Source of the DNA: Hyposmocoma kahamanoa
Lineage: Eukaryota > Arthropoda > Insecta > Lepidoptera > Cosmopterigidae
Direction of reading: 5' to 3'
Assembly (NCBI RefSeq): GCF_003589595.1
Contig: NW_020653945.1
Location: 7,318,458-7,382,457, forward strand
Length of the DNA: 64,000 nt
Shown piece after piece: positions 34,216 through 44,337 of this stretch. A program made the position numbers and the translations under genes. Each line of letters opens with the position of its first letter. The stretch's first letter is position 1. Below the pieces are notes generated by a model, which saw only the letters and a list, made by a program, of their open reading frames with translations, was not told the DNA's origin and made no database searches.

Positions 34216-34340
34216 ATTTATTATTAATATAAATTATTATAACCTTTAAGTGCCCGATATTGCGCTTCAAGAGTAAAAGGGGATTTCATCCAAAAACGTA
34301 ATCACGAGTTTTTAAAATTTATGCGATGAGTTATTGCCAA

Positions 34341-34493
34341 CTTACATATGTCTCAGGGTGAAGGGCGCAGTGGCAGTGCCCCTTAGGTCTTTGTGATTTA
34401 AAGCTCTGAGTGGCACTGCAACTGTTATGGACAAGCGTGTCGTTCATCACCAGGTGCACGATTTTTTCGTCCCGTCACTTGGTATCATAAAAA
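34341..34493 (+). mobile_element. SINE family A 3' part
   Basis: TATGTCTCAGGGTGAAGGGC, AAAGCTCTGAGTGGCACTGC, and the end CCCGTCACTTGGTATCATAA. 5' truncated. Confidence 0.9.
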
Positions 34494-34556
34494 ATACCTG
34501 CTTGTATAGTACTCTATTTTGTCTACGAATAAATAGAGTATTATATAAGCAGGTAT
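34494..34556. repeat. 63-nt hairpin next to an A copy
   Basis: ATACCTGCTTGTATAGTACT and its near-exact complement AGTATTATATAAGCAGGTAT face each other, with further pairing of CTATT/AATAG. It abuts the poly(A) end of the A copy. Confidence 0.8.
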
Positions 34557-34764
34557 TGTCTCTGGTATAACAAATACGCGTTATCGTGAACATAAATAGC
34601 AATTAAAATTAACATCAAAGAACACGTAGCTCCGGGCCAGATAAAATCCCACACAAAATCAGTCACGGGGAAACAATTGCAGATCGTTTAGATTTATTTT
34701 TGTGTTTAATTAGTCAACTGATGAATTGGAAAAAAGAGTTTATAAGAGATTGTTACCACTGCTT

Positions 34765-35055
34765 GGTGGCGGGATGAACAAGGCGTGCGCAAAGTGGTAA
34801 GGAACAAGCCTTCCCATAACTGTCGTAGTGCCACTCAGAGCTTTAAATCGCAAAGATCTGACGGGCACTGCCACTGCATCAGTCACCCTGAGACAAGTTG
34901 ACAAGTCTCATGTGCCTGTAATTTCACCAGCACCCTAACCCTTCAAAACCGGCACGCAGTAATGTTCACATTACCGCTTTTCGGCAGAAATAGGTAAGGT
35001 GGCAGTACTTCCCTGTACGAACTCTTTCACGAGGAGCTCTACTGCTACTAGTGCT
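34765..35055 (-). mobile_element. SINE family A copy
   Basis: Antisense A from GGCGGGATGAACAAGGCGTG to GAGCTCTACTGCTACTAG, nearly complete apart from the tRNA-like head. Confidence 0.9.
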
Positions 35056-35200
35056 AACTGCTTCTAACGTTACTCGCTCCCAACAAAAAATTACATTGCT
35101 ATAAGGTAAGTCAATGTTGCTGGCTATGTCACCTGGAGTTCTAAAAACATACAAGTTAATATTGTTTATTTACATCAAGCGCATAATTATTTTTTACAGT

Positions 35201-35305
35201 GGTGATACGGCGATTTTTAGCAGCGGTGCAAACGCACGTTCGTGTGTTCGTAGAAGATTAACGACTGCATCACGTTGCATCGCTGCTAAAAATCACCGTA
35301 ACCGC
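35201..35305. repeat. Small foldback element
   Basis: ATTTTTAGCAGCG..TGCAA at the left and TTGCA..CGCTGCTAAAAAT at the right pair with single mismatches, with TACGG outward on both sides. About 50 bases lie between the arms. Confidence 0.8.
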
Positions 35306-36329
35306 CGTGTGTAACCGCTCTTAAAATTATATTTATTCTAACAACAATTTAAAAGCAAAGTAAAAAATTGCAATAAAGTACAAATAAAAAAACAAAAACA
35401 GTTCTATAGTCTGTCAGATATACTGAGCCAGAGTCTTTCAGCATAAAATTGGGCAGGTTTTTGTATTGGTAAATTTTGTTATTTGGGTTTGTTTGGGTAA
35501 ATTTTGGGTTTTCTTTGACTTTAATTAGTGCCATGAAAATATGTTGATGCTAAATAAACGTTATATTCGTCTTAAATTTCGACGCAAAACAATAACATTT
35601 AGGTTGCTAAAAAGTTTTATACTTTTTCGTGGTACATGAATAAGTTAAACATCGTTTTAATATAAAGTCTTGGAGTTTGAGAAAGTTTAATGAATTTCTA
35701 ATCTGCGGCGCGGCCCACATGTGAGAACATTATTTAATTACGCTGTACCAAACTCATGGCATGGATAAGGGTCAGACTGGATTTCATTAATATTTTTTGA
35801 GCTGACATGTATTAAATGACAAGGATATTTACATTGAAAACTGGAATACTTCAGTTGTTGACTTAAAAGACTTCATTTTGTACTAGGATAGGAACTTTAT
35901 TTTTTAGAGACATATTTTTCACTACGACGCAAGCATCCCAAAAAAAATGTGACGACCAATTTTTTGCATGCCTATCTTTATTGTCTGGCGAAACCACCAT
36001 GTTTCTTACAAATAAACCGATTTCATGTTTGATGTCTCTAAAAATATAATAGTTGACTGTACTCCCGGGCACAATTCAAGTCACCTTGCGTATTGTTCGT
36101 TTTCCCCGGCTTTACGAATTGAAATTTTCAACTAGGACATACCGAAATGACGTTTAGTTTTTATTTATTATGTTGAGTAGGTATATTAGATTTCTTCTTT
36201 TCAAATTGCATTAATAGTTGATGAATGAAACTTTTTTGAAGCTCAGGCAGGACATTCAATACTGAAATTGCAAAGTGGCTCCAATTATGTGTCCGGCCCA
36301 GAGGGTGTATACAAATTACATCTTACCTT
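35306..36329. other. Non-coding DNA with an unassigned small frame
   Basis: A 69-codon minus-strand frame (35863-36072) is unusually free of simple repeats but has no motif I can name. Nothing else recognised. Confidence 0.35.
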
Positions 36330-36628
36330 TAGTAGCAGTAGAGCTCCTTGTTCGTCTAGGAAAGTACTCTCAACTTATCAGTTTCTGCCCCGAAACAATA
36401 ATGTGAGCATTACTGCGTTCCGATTTTGAAGGGTAAGGGTGCTAGTGAAATTACTGGCACATGGGACTTGTCAGCTTATATCTCACGGTGACGGGCGCAG
36501 TGACAGTGCATTCTCGATCTTTGCGATTTAAAGCTCACAGCGGCACTGCGACTGTTGTGGACAGGCGTGTCGCTTACCACCAGGCGCACGATTTGTTCGT
36601 CCCGTCACTTGATATTATAAAAAAAAAA
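36330..36628 (+). mobile_element. SINE family A copy
   Basis: From TAGTAGCAGTAGAGCTCCTT to CACTTGATATTATAAAAAAA. Nearly complete without the tRNA-like head. Its 3' end belongs to the inverted duplication block. Confidence 0.92.
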
Positions 36629-37171
36629 TTAGTTTTTTTTATAATAAGTAAATTCACTAAAAATGATTGTAAATATCAAGATAGTAAAACATCATGAAAT
36701 TTAATAAAGTTAATATTACTTGTCACTGTTATTATGCAAGTGGTTACAAATTAAGTAAATGATTGGAATGACTATCTCTGCATCAGCCTATATACACAGG
36801 TCTTCCATGGGACAAAGTTAACCGTAAAGGTAGGTTGGACAATTTGCATGTTCTCGAACAATTTTGAACCCTCTCTTTCATGCAAATTTATTTCGCGATA
36901 TTACTGTCACCGTTAGAGCTCGTAAATAATCTAAACCGCACCTAATTTGAAAAATCTCCGTGGTGCAGGCTTCGCTGGGAATCTAACTCGGTTTTTACGA
37001 CGCGTACACCAAGATTTCTCCAACTAACTCTAGTCCAGTCACTGCAATTTGCTAATTTTTAAATTTCTTTTTTTTATGATGCCAAGTGCCGGGATGAATA
37101 AGTCGTGCGCCTGGTAGTAAGCGACACGCCTGTCCATAACAGTCAGTTCAGAGCTTTAAATCTCAAACATC
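36590..37171 (-). repeat. Inverted dispersed duplication, copy 2
   Basis: Reverse complement of 31413-31990. Both copies are bounded by opposing family A sequences, and the A pieces themselves share copy-specific substitutions, so they were duplicated together with the unique interior. Confidence 0.92.
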
Positions 37172-37205
37172 ACGGCTTGTTCGCTCACTTGGAATAATAA
37201 AAAAA
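37071..37205 (-). mobile_element. SINE family A piece facing an inverted A end
   Basis: Antisense A from TTTTTATGATGCCAAGTGCC to AAATCTCAAACATC (37171) is followed at once by a sense A terminus, CACGGCTTGTTCGCTCACTT, ending GGAATAATAAAAAAAT. The two ends form an inverted repeat of about 34 bases. Confidence 0.8.
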
Positions 37206-37284
37206 TAATTTCGGTAACATAACAAAACAGTTTAACGAATTAATAATTAATTTAATAACGCATTTCATAATTAAGCACTTATAA

Positions 37285-37476
37285 TAATTATTATAACGCG
37301 CGCACTAGGGAAACCCTGCATCGCGGGTGCCATGGACACACACATAGACAACCACAAATTACCCCCAAAAATAAATAAATGTAGGCCAAACAAATATTTC
37401 TCTCCGCCCGGAAATCGAACCCTAGACCTCTGCGTGGCAGTACAGCATGGTAACCGTTCGGCCACAGAGGCCTATA
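37285..37476 (-). mobile_element. SINE family B copy
   Basis: Antisense B from CGCACTAGGGAAACCCTGCA to ACCGTTCGGCCACAGAGGC. The B box reads GAAATCGAACCC in antisense, slightly decayed. Confidence 0.9.
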
Positions 37477-37843
37477 TAGCTATGATAGTGGCAGTCGTGG
37501 AGTCGTGACGCGTAATATCATTGAACGTGTATAACAATAATGCTTGTTGTGACTCGTCGTTGTTACCATTAAACACGAAAACAAAAACTATATGTAGAGT
37601 AGGGATAATAAAGACATGTGTAATCTACGTTCATATGCGAAACGGTATATATAAATATAACTCTCTGACGTTTTTCACTCTTATTTCGCTGTTGTCAGGT
37701 ATTTTTCACAGCGAACAGACATAATCTGATATCACGGGCCCTTCACACTGAATTACAGTTTACTAGTGTTCTTTTTTATCGTTATTTACTATGTTGATCT
37801 GGTATCTATTAGGTGTTTTTGCTTCTTCTGCTTTTTACTCATG
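37477..37843. other. Non-coding DNA, no feature seen
   Basis: A 67-codon plus-strand frame (37521-37724) has no recognisable feature. Confidence 0.35.
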
Positions 37844-37913
37844 AAGATCATAGACGTGTCTAGAAGGTTTTCTGGACGCCGTTACAAAACTTTCTAGATA
37901 GGTCTATGATCTT
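37844..37913. repeat. 70-nt hairpin
   Basis: AAGATCATAGAC..TCTAGAA pairs with TTCTAGATAGGTCTATGATCTT. The stem is about 28 bp with one internal mismatch cluster, and the loop is CTGGACGCCGTTAC-like. The shape resembles a MITE or a precursor of a small RNA. Confidence 0.8.
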
Positions 37914-38369
37914 TTTTGATGCAATAACCATCATATTTTTATATAATAATATCAATAACATCAGTATTATATAAAGTTTCATAGATTAAGAATAAATATT
38001 TAATATGGAACGAGTGCCTTTAGATACTTGTTACCTTTGCTGACCCTTGTTACGCTTCCATGAAATCGTGAAAAATGTCAAAAACTTCGAAAGAGTTACT
38101 AATAAATTAAAGGGACCAGCAGTACATCCAGTTGAGAAAAGTCCTGGCTGTGCTCAACATATTTAGTTTGGATACGCCAGCAATATACGAATAAAAAACG
38201 TTATATTACGTTATTTCGAGGTCCATAAAAACAACGAAAAATAAATCTCGTTCAGCAAAAATGGCACCTGTAAACTTTGGTCCCTCGGGACCGCTAATAT
38301 CTCTTTTTATACCATCGTAGTTTTCAAAGTTGATTAAATCCCGAGATTGTAACGTAGTAGTAGTAGTAG
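37914..38369. other. Non-coding DNA, no feature seen
   Basis: Ends in a short GTA/TAG trinucleotide run at 38357-38372. Confidence 0.4.
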
Positions 38370-38605
38370 TCCGAAATGACATTATCCAGAAATAACGTTT
38401 GGTCGAAATTTCATAACCTCGAAAGGAATTTTGAGAGGAAAATGTTTATCTTTTAAACGTAACTTAACCTAACCTAACCGAACCTAATCGTGTCTTTGCG
38501 ATAAACATTCAATATGTCTTGAAAGAACAACTGTTTCGTTATAATTCGGTTTTCGGTGTAATGAAAATTCGAAAAAGCGTTATTTTGGACAAAAAAATTT
38601 CAATG
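38370..38605. mobile_element. Inverted-ended repeat containing CCTAA units
   Basis: The left half (GTCCGAAATGAC..GAAATAACGTTTGGTCGAAA) is mirrored by the right half (TTTCGGTGTAATGAAAATTC, GAAAAAGCGTTATTTTGGAC). Between them, AACTTAACCTAACCTAACCG and AACCTAA run for about 30 bases. Confidence 0.65.
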
Positions 38606-39921
38606 TTGTGATAGGTTACCTATTACAGGCATAGAGATATTCAAGTAACATTGAGCAACAGTTTTAATGCTACATTCTAAGTCTTGGTTAAATAAACTAA
38701 TATACTTCTAAAAATTGAATCCACTTTGTAATCGAATGAGAAAAGAAGTGAAATTTGTGTCCAAATGGATAAAATTTTCCCCGGGACACGCGACGAGGAA
38801 AAACTACTCGGAGAGGTATCAGCGGGCGTGGCCTCATATTTTGGGCCCCTGCCTTCGTAAAATACGTAAAAAGCCGTTAGCTGCGATTTATAACCAACCC
38901 CAGCTATGGTTGTCCAACTTCACAAGTGGTCCAGTTTGTTTTTTGGTAGGTACTGAAAATAGTTACTGAGTGTTTTTATAACAACGTCGAATGACTACGT
39001 AAAATATAACAAATATAACAAGCGCAGATAATGAAGCTGAGACCGCTATAGCTTGCACTCACACTCATTGAAAAAGTAATGCAAAGATTGGATTACAATA
39101 TGTGAATCGTAAATGATTTTGTTATTGATTTCTTTTGTGATAAACAAATTTTTCGAAGAAAAACTTAACCGAAACTTACTCAAAGAAATTCCTGAACTAT
39201 GAAACGTCGCCCATAGTATTTATCTTGTCGCGTCTAATCTGATGTTTTTATATGCGTGTGAAATTAAATTGAGTTCTAGGTTAAGTCAAGTTACTATTCA
39301 GCTATAGGCACATAAAACTAATTGATCCCTGCCGAGCATCGAGATCGAGCTAAATCAATTGACACAGGTGCCCGTATTGTGAACGTGCGCTGTGTACGAA
39401 TCAATGATCGCTCGCTTATGCGTCGCTTACGTATTGTCTATTTTGAGTTTTATGGACGACACCATTAGGGTAAAGCCCTTCGCCCGCAGATTCTTTTTCC
39501 CATTTCTTTCTAAATAGTCGCTTAGAAAAGCAGTGTCACGTCCGTTTTGATATATCTCTTTGAAGTCAACACCTTATACAATCGTCACTTATTAAGTGGT
39601 TATGATACAAGCAAAGTAAAACAAGCTTCAAGTACTATTTACAGAGTAATTCTTGAGAAGAATAAAAGATAAGAAAAATAAAAATCCTTTATATACATTT
39701 TTAAGACTTCAAGGGATAAAATATAGGAATGCATTAGTCTTGCATTAAAATAAATTAATAAAATTGAATAAAATCCAGACTTTATTTAAAATAATAACAG
39801 ATTTCCATATTACATTTTTGCTTTGTAAATAATAGGACGTTCGGTAACTTTCATTCGATAAAGCATTCAGAATAACGTTTGTAGCCTTTGCCGGTCGAGA
39901 AGTTCGAGTAATCATACGGGT
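38606..39921. other. Non-coding DNA, no feature seen
   Basis: Includes an 84-codon frame (38715-38969) with no recognisable motif. No repeat family found. Confidence 0.35.
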
Positions 39922-40270
39922 GTGACGTCATTCCGGTTCGGTTTCGAATATGACAGTTTGACGTTCGATTCGGGTGTTGAGAATAAAAATGAAAAGATAT
40001 CGGCCGACCACGACGGTTGCAATCTGCGGTGGCCCGTGTGGAAGTCCTTAAATCGACTTCGCACTCAGGTAGGACGCTGCAGAGACACGATGTGTAAATG
40101 GGGATTCAGGAATGCTAGTCTAACCCAATGTGACTGCGGTGCCCCAAAACAGTCCATGCAGCACTTACCGTTGTGCCTCTTGTGTCCTAATTGGTATTAA
40201 GAGGGAAGATCTCTACGCGGCCACAGACAGCGCAGTCAAGACCGCAACGTACTATTCAGGGTCAATATAG
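39922..40270 (+). pseudogene. Non-LTR retrotransposon ORF2 terminal zinc-knuckle fragment
   Basis: The frame encodes W-K-S-L-N-R-L-R-T-x-V-G-R-C-R-D, then K-W-G-F and a cysteine/histidine cluster C-D-C-G-A-P-K-Q-S-M-Q-H-L-x-x-x-C. This is the typical C-terminal end of several insect LINE ORF2 proteins (W-x-x-L-N-R-x-R-T...C-x-C-G-x-x-x-Q-T-x-x-H-I-x-x-x-C-P). After 40195 the reading continues in another frame as D-L-Y-A-A-T-D-S-A-V-K and stops near 40268, so there is at least one frameshift. Nothing upstream of 39990 resembles the reverse transcriptase, so this is a short 5'-truncated piece. Confidence 0.8.
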
Positions 40271-40623
40271 TCCTAAAATAAAAGAAGTATCGACACGATA
40301 ATAAGATTTGAGTTTTGTTCGCTAATTAACATAATCTTGTATTTGCATACATTTAAATGCATGCATTGTATAAACATTTATGTAAATTATGTGTTATATA
40401 TAAAACACCAAATGTGTATTTTTCACTGATTGTAGTTTGTTTACTTTTATGTGTTTACTTTTTAAACGGTGTCATTATTACATATTTTTGTACACAACAC
40501 ATGGTAACACAACAATTATCTCATATTTTTAACGTTTACATTTCATTGCACGCTACCGTACTTATGTTTTAATTTTTAAATTAGGTGCATTTGTAAATGT
40601 TTAGTAGCTATGCCTCTTGGTTA
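40271..40623. other. AT-rich non-coding DNA
   Basis: Short plus-strand frame at 40357-40572 is hydrophobic but A/T-driven; no feature. Confidence 0.4.
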
Positions 40624-40980
40624 TGGTAAAGGAAAACATCATGATGAAACCAGCAAGCCGAAAAACATTCACAATCCATTGTAAGCGTGCGATGTCAACG
40701 CGATGGGCCATTGTGCTAGACTATGGCCTAAACCATCTTCTTAGGGTAGACTTCGAGAGTAGTCCTCCCTACTCTCGAGCACGAAATCCGTAGTTACGGC
40801 CATTTTTCCACAGATTTGAATTTCGATCGGGGCTAGAACTAAGAATGTATGACAACGCGCTTTAACAGTTTCGAACGGGGCCGTCTTTTCGTTGACATTT
40901 ACTTCGAGAGTAGTCCCGTAGGTCGAAGAAAGGGAGTAGACCCCCAGCAGTGGGATGTGCAATGGGTTCATATCGATGAT
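40624..40980 (+). mobile_element. SINE family C copy with internal insertion
   Basis: GGTAAAGGAAAACATCATGA, ATGGGCCATTGTGCTAGACT and ATGGCCTAAACC are standard words of a common lepidopteran SINE, and the end reads CCCCCAGCAGTGGGATGTGC..GATGAT. Between them a 16-bp direct repeat, ACTTCGAGAGTAGTCC, at 40750-40765 and 40901-40916 brackets 135 extra bases that start with a small palindrome. The tRNA-like head is missing. Confidence 0.75.
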
Positions 40981-41004
40981 ATTAAGAATTTAAAACAAGT
41001 TTTG

Positions 41005-41219
41005 AATTACAGGCACTTGGAATTTGTTAACTTACGTCTCAGGGTTGACGTGCGCAGTGACGGACGGGTGACCACTGTGCCCGTCAATCTTATACATACA
41101 GATCTTAGGGATCTTAGCGATTTAAAGCTCTGAGTGATATTATGCATAGGCACGATATGCGTGTCGTTTGCCACCAGATACACGATGTATTCGTCCAGTC
41201 ACTTGGTATTATAAAAAAA
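41005..41219 (+). mobile_element. SINE family A copy
   Basis: GAATTACAGGCACTTGGAAT, CTTACGTCTCAGGGTTGACG, a 30-base insertion-like variant around GGACGGGTGACCACTG, then AAAGCTCTGAGTGATATTAT and the end CAGTCACTTGGTATTATAAA. Confidence 0.85.
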
Positions 41220-41246
41220 AGTTCGTTATTTTGTAAGTAACTTAAG

Positions 41247-41470
41247 ATGGCTACAGATTTGCTAAAATTTATCGATCGTTACTGTCGATCGACAATGTCG
41301 ATTGTTTTTGTCGTTTGATGTGTTTTGTCGATCGATAGGTGCGATCGAGAAAATCTGCAGGCACTTTGTGTTGATGGACAATGTCGATCGTCTGTTGCAA
41401 CTACATTTGCTCGATTTGTTTGATCACAAGTGTCACTCGTCAAAAAATCGAGCAAATTTGTAAGCACCTC
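41247..41470. mobile_element. MITE-like element rich in CGATCG
   Basis: The left end TGGCTACAGATTTGCT and the right end in reverse complement GGTGCTTACAAATTTGCTCG are imperfect inverted repeats. The interior repeats GTCGATCGACAATGTCGAT-type words. It lies between the poly(A) end of A and a LINE fragment. Confidence 0.6.
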
Positions 41471-41474
41471 AAAA

Positions 41475-42016
41475 TACAGGTATTGAAAGGGTTAATTGTG
41501 TCACTTATCTCGGTATGAAAGTAGATGAACATTTTTCTTGGTCAACTCACATTGATTTTATTTATAGTAAGCCTAGAATATTCTTGAACAAGTTCTACCA
41601 TTTAAGTTTTAAGCCAGCACATAAAAGTGTTTATATATGGCATTGGTTGACTCCATACTAAGTTATGCTCTAGATTGTTATGGACTTACATTTAATTCAT
41701 ACAGAAACAGACTTGAGAATATGCAAGTTAGATTTTTGAAACAATAAAACTAAAGAAAAATGTAATGGAAACTACAATAAATTATTTAAAATTTGTGAAA
41801 TCCTACCTGTTAGCTTAAATCACAAATATTTGGTAGCTGTCAACAACTCTGGAGCACAGGAGCGTAGCTCTTTTTTGTATCCTGTTATCAATAACTGTAA
41901 CACAAGGTCAATGACCTCTGGTAAGTTTGTGGTACCAAAAGTTAATAATTACTATGGAGATAGAACTCTAAAGAAACGTATTCCATATTTACTAAACAGT
42001 TTGCCTGAGGTTATTG
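41475..42016 (+). pseudogene. LINE ORF2 C-terminal fragment, left part
   Basis: The frame begins V-T-Y-L-G-M-K-V-D-E-H-F-S-W-S-T-H-I, the post-catalytic segment of a LINE reverse transcriptase (usual form Y-L-G-x-x-x-D-x-x-L-x-W-x-x-H-I). It passes through several frame changes to a block ending K-K-R-I-P-Y-L-L-N-S-L-P-E-V-I. At 42017 a 3.3-kb foldback element begins. Resumption after 45310 (AGACTTCAACCTAAAAAAG) is in the same frame once the element and one copy of a 3-bp TTA are removed on paper, which supports the insertion model. Confidence 0.82.
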
Positions 42017-42019
42017 GGC

Positions 42020-42540
42020 TTGATTCATATCGCGTAGACGCTACGCGACGCGACGCGACGCTACGTTAAAACGGGCAATGCAACTTTAACTTTATCCGCT
42101 ACAAAATAAGGCAACATTTCATTAAACAAACTGCTGCAGAGAAGGAGCTGCGGTAGGCGCACTTTATAAAATGCAATATACTATAGAACATATTCTCCAC
42201 TAAATAAAATATACATTTCTTCAAACAACAAAAAACAAAACAGTAAAGCCGCGCTGCGTCGCCTACGGTACGTGACGTAGCGACAGCGCCGCTAAGCATT
42301 GATTCATATGCTTTAAAGCGAGCAATGCAACATAAACTTTATTCTCAACAGAATAAGGCAACATTTCATTAAACAAACACATGAAAACGAAGCTCCTTCA
42401 AGAGGCGGCGGGCTGCAGAGAGGTGTGGCAGGCGCAATTTATAAAATGCAATATACTATAGAAAATATTCTTTATTTAATAAAGTATACATTTTTTCACA
42501 CTACAAAAAACAAAAGAGTAAAGCCGCGTGACGCGTCGTG
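42020..42540 (+). repeat. Two tandem units in the left arm
   Basis: Units at about 42020-42296 and 42299-42540 both run TTGATTCATAT, GCAATGCAAC, AATAAGGCAACATTTCATTA, CTGCAGAGA, TATAAAATGCAATATACTAT, AACAAAA.AGTAAAGCCGCG. A third, more diverged unit lies at 42540-42700. Confidence 0.85.
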
Positions 42541-42717
42541 ACTGATGACTCCGAAATCTGAATCGCCTCTGACAATTCAAAATGTAACTTAGCTTCTCAA
42601 CAATAAGGTATACTTCTTTGAAAGGCAGATTGCGTAGTAGATGCAATGTAGCATATAATATTATATATAAAACTAGATGCCGCGCGATGCGCCGGGCCGC
42701 TAAAGCGGCCCGCGAGG

Positions 42718-42727
42718 NNNNNNNNNN
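42718..42727. other. Assembly gap (10 N)
   Basis: Ten N directly after a perfect GC-rich hairpin, CGGGCCGCTAAAGCGGCCCG, which may have stalled sequencing or assembly. Confidence 0.99.
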
Positions 42728-43023
42728 ACCGGCACTCCTTCTGGGAGAACAATTATGTCAGTATCTAGATCAGTGGTAATCGAGCTATATATAGTATAAT
42801 AAACTAAACAAAGTCGATATTTCTTTGAAAGCCAAGCAAAATATCTTTTGATAGAAGCTATATACTTTATTTAGTATTTTATAAGGCATAATTTAAAGTG
42901 CGCCCGGCGAAGCTCGGACTCTTGCTGCATCTACTTTATGGATGAGTGGTCGTGTTTAAGCAATTTGTAGATTATACACGCAAATACTATTGCGTGGATG
43001 AGAAGGTCACGGGTTTCATTACC

Positions 43024-43440
43024 GGTAGAACCAATTTAAAAAATGTACTTTTCTAACGTGGTTTTGACCTAGGTGCTCTGGGTAATGCCGCGGAGTGAGT
43101 TCCGTAGCTCTAGGTTCCGGCCTCGATTCCCGGTAAAACCAATTTTGAGCATGATTTTTTTTAAATGGTATTAGCCTGGGTGTTCTGAGTAGTGCCGCGG
43201 AGTAAATTCCGTAACTCTTGGTTCCGGGTTCGATTCCCGGTAGAATCAATTTTGAAAATGAACTATTCTAAAACGGTTTTGGCGTAGCTGTACTGAGTAG
43301 TGCCGCAAACTGAAGTCCGTAGCTCTTGGTTCCGGGTTCGATTTCCGGTAGAACCAATTTGGAAAATGAACTTTTCTGATGTGGTTTTGGCCTGGATATT
43401 CTGGTAATGCCTCTGTTTGGATTTCATTGTTCTGGTGCTC
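43024..43440 (+). repeat. Tandem tRNA T-arm-like repeats, left arm
   Basis: The word CCCGGTAGAACCAATTT (or variant) recurs at about 43022, 43131, 43238 and 43345, a period of 107-108 bp. Each unit carries TCCGTAGCTCTTGGTTCC and CGGGTTCGATTCCCGG. The latter is a perfect 5-bp stem/7-base loop T arm with an RNA polymerase III B box, closed by GGTTC/GAACC. Spurious frames (W-F-Y-R-E-S-x-P-E-P-R-A-T) arise from it. Confidence 0.9.
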
Positions 43441-44282
43441 ATAAGGAATACAGAGAGTTCCCTTGTGTGAACCCAGAATGCTTAGCATGGCGGTATATCG
43501 CATACGATATGTGATAAGCCTCCCTCTGGCATATATAATGCAGTCCATAAAGCGATTTATTTCCAGTAGTTCCATATACTCAGTCGCCCATGGAGCAGTT
43601 GTAATACAAAAGTTCCAATAACTATGTTGTCATTATTAAAATTTTATTTTTTATTGTGAGTACTGAATCGGTAAAATACCGCACTAGCGCCATTTGTTCT
43701 TTTGTTTATTTGATAATGACGCTTGTTATACATTATGAAGAACAAGAATAGCGATATGTAATTGGGTGTATAGCTTATCTTTGTCATTTAATCATTGCGG
43801 GGAAAAATGTAATCCTTTTAATTGCATCGTTGTAAAACGATGAAACAGAATAAAATTTTAATAAAGGCAACATAACTTTATGGAGTGTATGTCACGGGGA
43901 TGTTTATCACATACTGCATGTGATATGCTGTCATACGACGCATGCTGTTTCTTTTTATTGTTTTTGTTTATTTTGTTTGTCGCGTTTAATTTTTACGTTG
44001 ATAAAATTACCGTGCAGTAGTGACAAAATGTTTTAAAATCAGCTGTGACATGTTTGACACTGCGATATTGCTATTGATTGAGGCGCGCGCTGTGCGTCGA
44101 AAATGTGACGTTATGGTGCTCGCCATATTCGTTATAGTGAAAAATAAAAATAACAGCTTTATCAATTTAAATTGACAGCTACATGTGGCTATAATAGGTT
44201 TATTGCGGCGTCATGCTACGGACACTGGTGGTTGTCTGACAACAGATTAGGGAAAAGTTCATCCACTTTTTTTTAAATTTAG
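43441..44282. other. Central spacer of the foldback element
   Basis: AT-rich, non-repetitive DNA with no open frame over 60 codons. It contains CGCATACGATATGTGATAAG (about 43498) and the partial mirror TATCACATACTGCATGTGAT (about 43903), a minor internal inverted repeat. Confidence 0.6.
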
Positions 44283-44337
44283 TTCATCAAGTTAACCCAG
44301 ACCACCTAGACCAAAACCACTTTAGAAAAGTTCATTT

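Noticed and set aside
38470..38500. True interstitial telomere remnant
   Set aside because: Only about six imperfect units, and they lie centrally in a repeat with mirrored halves, so an origin inside that element is simpler.
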